In this document: positions 5,068-5,751 of the stretch, one piece after another
Numbering within the stretch: position 1 is the stretch's first letter
Layout: each line of letters opens with the position of its first letter
From: Acidobacteriota bacterium
Lineage (GTDB): Bacteria; Acidobacteriota; Vicinamibacteria; Vicinamibacterales; 2-12-FULL-66-21
DNA: 5,751 nucleotides
Reading direction: 5' to 3'
Assembly (NCBI GenBank): GCA_013362195.1
Contig: JABFWM010000688.1
Span: 1-5,751 of the forward strand
The notes under the pieces: generated by a model
What the model was told of the DNA's origin: nothing
The model's input: only the letters and a program-made list of their open reading frames with translations
Database searches by the model: none
Position numbers and translations under genes: made by a program

Positions 5068-5751
5068 ATGAAGAGCACACGATTGAGTCTCGCGGCGGCG
5101 ATCGCGGTGGCGATCGCCACCACCGCCGTCAGCGTGGACACCAGCGCCCGCCAGCAGACGGGCGCCGCGGTCGCCGTCGATCCGGACGACATCGGCGGTG
5201 TCGTGACCGGGCCGAAGGGCCCCGAAGCGGGCGTCTGGGTGATCGCCGAAACCACGGACCTGCCGACCCGGTTCGTCCGCATCGTCGTGACCGACGATCG
5301 CGGACGCTATCTCGTGCCCGACCTGCCCAACGCGCACTACGAGGTGTGGGTGCGCGGCTACGGCCTGACCGACTCCGCCCGGGTGCGCGCCACGCCCGGC
5401 AAGACGGTGAACCTCACCGCCGTGCCTGCGCCGGACGCGCGGGCGGCCGCGCAGTACTACCCCGCCGGCTACTGGTTCTCGCTGATCAACGTTCCGCCGC
5501 CCGGCGAGTTCCCGGGCACCGGACCGGACGGCAACGGCATCTCGCCGAACCTGAAGAGTCAGGCGGAATACGTGCGGCTGATCAAGTCGGGCGGCTGTCT
5601 GTCGTGTCACGCACTCGGGACGAAAGCGACGCGCGAGCTGCCGCCGGGACTCGGACACTTCAATACGACGTACGACGCGTGGATGCGCCGCATCCAGTCG
5701 GGCCAGGCCGGCGGCAACATGAGGAGCACGATCAATCTGATTTGCGCGCAG
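5068..5751 (+). CDS. Exported protein with carboxypeptidase-regulatory-like domain and haem c motif, cut by window edge
   Basis: The first 228 residues of a longer exported protein; the frame stays open to the window end. The N-terminus (MKSTRLSLAAAIAVAIATTAV) is a Sec-type signal peptide with a possible cleavage after TSA near residue 27. Residues about 42-120 form a beta-sandwich of the carboxypeptidase-regulatory-like type, with the hallmark turn TDDRGRYLVPDLPNAHYEVWVRGYG (75-99, given here as key residues D76, G79, Y81, P84, P87, Y91, V93). A covalent haem c site, CLSCH, lies at 177-181 (Cys177, Cys180, His181). Met206 or Met218 could supply the second haem ligand, but this is a guess. 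GAGG at 5057-5060 supports the ATG. From memory, similar proteins in environmental Acidobacteria run to several hundred residues with a beta-propeller-like C-terminus; that part is not visible here. A role in periplasmic electron transfer or oxidation is inferred. Confidence 0.88.
   Translation, partial: MKSTRLSLAAAIAVAIATTAVSVDTSARQQTGAAVAVDPDDIGGVVTGPKGPEAGVWVIAETTDLPTRFVRIVVTDDRGRYLVPDLPNAHYEVWVRGYGLTDSARVRATPGKTVNLTAVPAPDARAAAQYYPAGYWFSLINVPPPGEFPGTGPDGNGISPNLKSQAEYVRLIKSGGCLSCHALGTKATRELPPGLGHFNTTYDAWMRRIQSGQAGGNMRSTINLICAQ

Noticed and set aside
4402..5658. Minus-strand open frame of 418 codons
   Set aside because: It crosses the cupin gene and most of the haem c gene in antisense and extends into the synthetase start; the plus-strand products have signal peptides, cupin motifs and a haem motif, while this product has none.
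1..5751. CRISPR array, tRNA, rRNA, insertion sequence or attachment site
   Set aside because: No regularly spaced repeats of 25-40 bases, no tRNA cloverleaf, no rRNA-like sequence, and no transposase or terminal inverted repeats were seen by eye; a short or diverged element could still be missed.

Overview
The window is GC-rich bacterial DNA (about two thirds G+C or more by eye, with G or C at most third codon positions). It holds seven well-supported protein genes, two of them cut by the window edges, plus one probable small gene. No rRNA, tRNA, CRISPR array, insertion sequence or phage gene is visible. The gene set (an ACSF3/MatB-type acyl-CoA synthetase, a secreted cupin, and a secreted protein joining a carboxypeptidase-regulatory-like domain to a haem c motif) resembles environmental Acidobacteriota such as Vicinamibacteria. 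That assignment is an inference from style and gene content, not a demonstrated match.

Layout. Positions 1-1522 (minus strand) hold a two-gene unit: a 393-residue protein of unassigned family, perhaps TIM-barrel or glycosidase-like, followed after 14 bases by a short-chain dehydrogenase that runs off the left edge. A 148-base divergent gap (1523-1670) separates it from two plus-strand genes: a membrane-anchored TPR protein (1671-2396) and a small lipoprotein with a carboxypeptidase-regulatory-like fold (2464-2841). The 67 bases between these two contain a heptanucleotide tandem repeat with G-quadruplex potential on the minus strand. From the other side come the minus-strand acyl-CoA synthetase (3026-4498) and, directly abutting its stop codon, a probable small membrane protein (2816-3025) that converges on the lipoprotein gene. 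A 59-base divergent gap (4499-4557) leads to a plus-strand pair of exported proteins: a cupin with a Tat-like signal (4558-5055), then, 12 bases on, the haem c/regulatory-domain protein that runs off the right edge (5068-5751).

How the parts relate. The synthetase probably activates malonate or methylmalonate to the CoA ester in the cytoplasm. The cupin and the c-type protein are probably co-transcribed and both act outside the cytoplasmic membrane, which suggests a periplasmic redox or oxidative-catabolic function with an unknown substrate. The dehydrogenase and its upstream partner may act together on a sugar or polyol, but nothing in the sequence fixes the substrate.

A consistent regulatory pattern is visible. 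Four genes that appear to head transcripts (1522 minus, 1671 plus, 2464 plus, 4498 minus) have a -10-like hexamer only 7-11 bases before the start codon, which implies leaderless or nearly leaderless mRNAs. The downstream genes at 326 minus and 5068 plus, and the cupin with its longer leader, have recognisable Shine-Dalgarno sequences. No clearly novel multi-gene system is present. The most unusual items are the cupin/haem c pair and the unassigned 393-residue protein.
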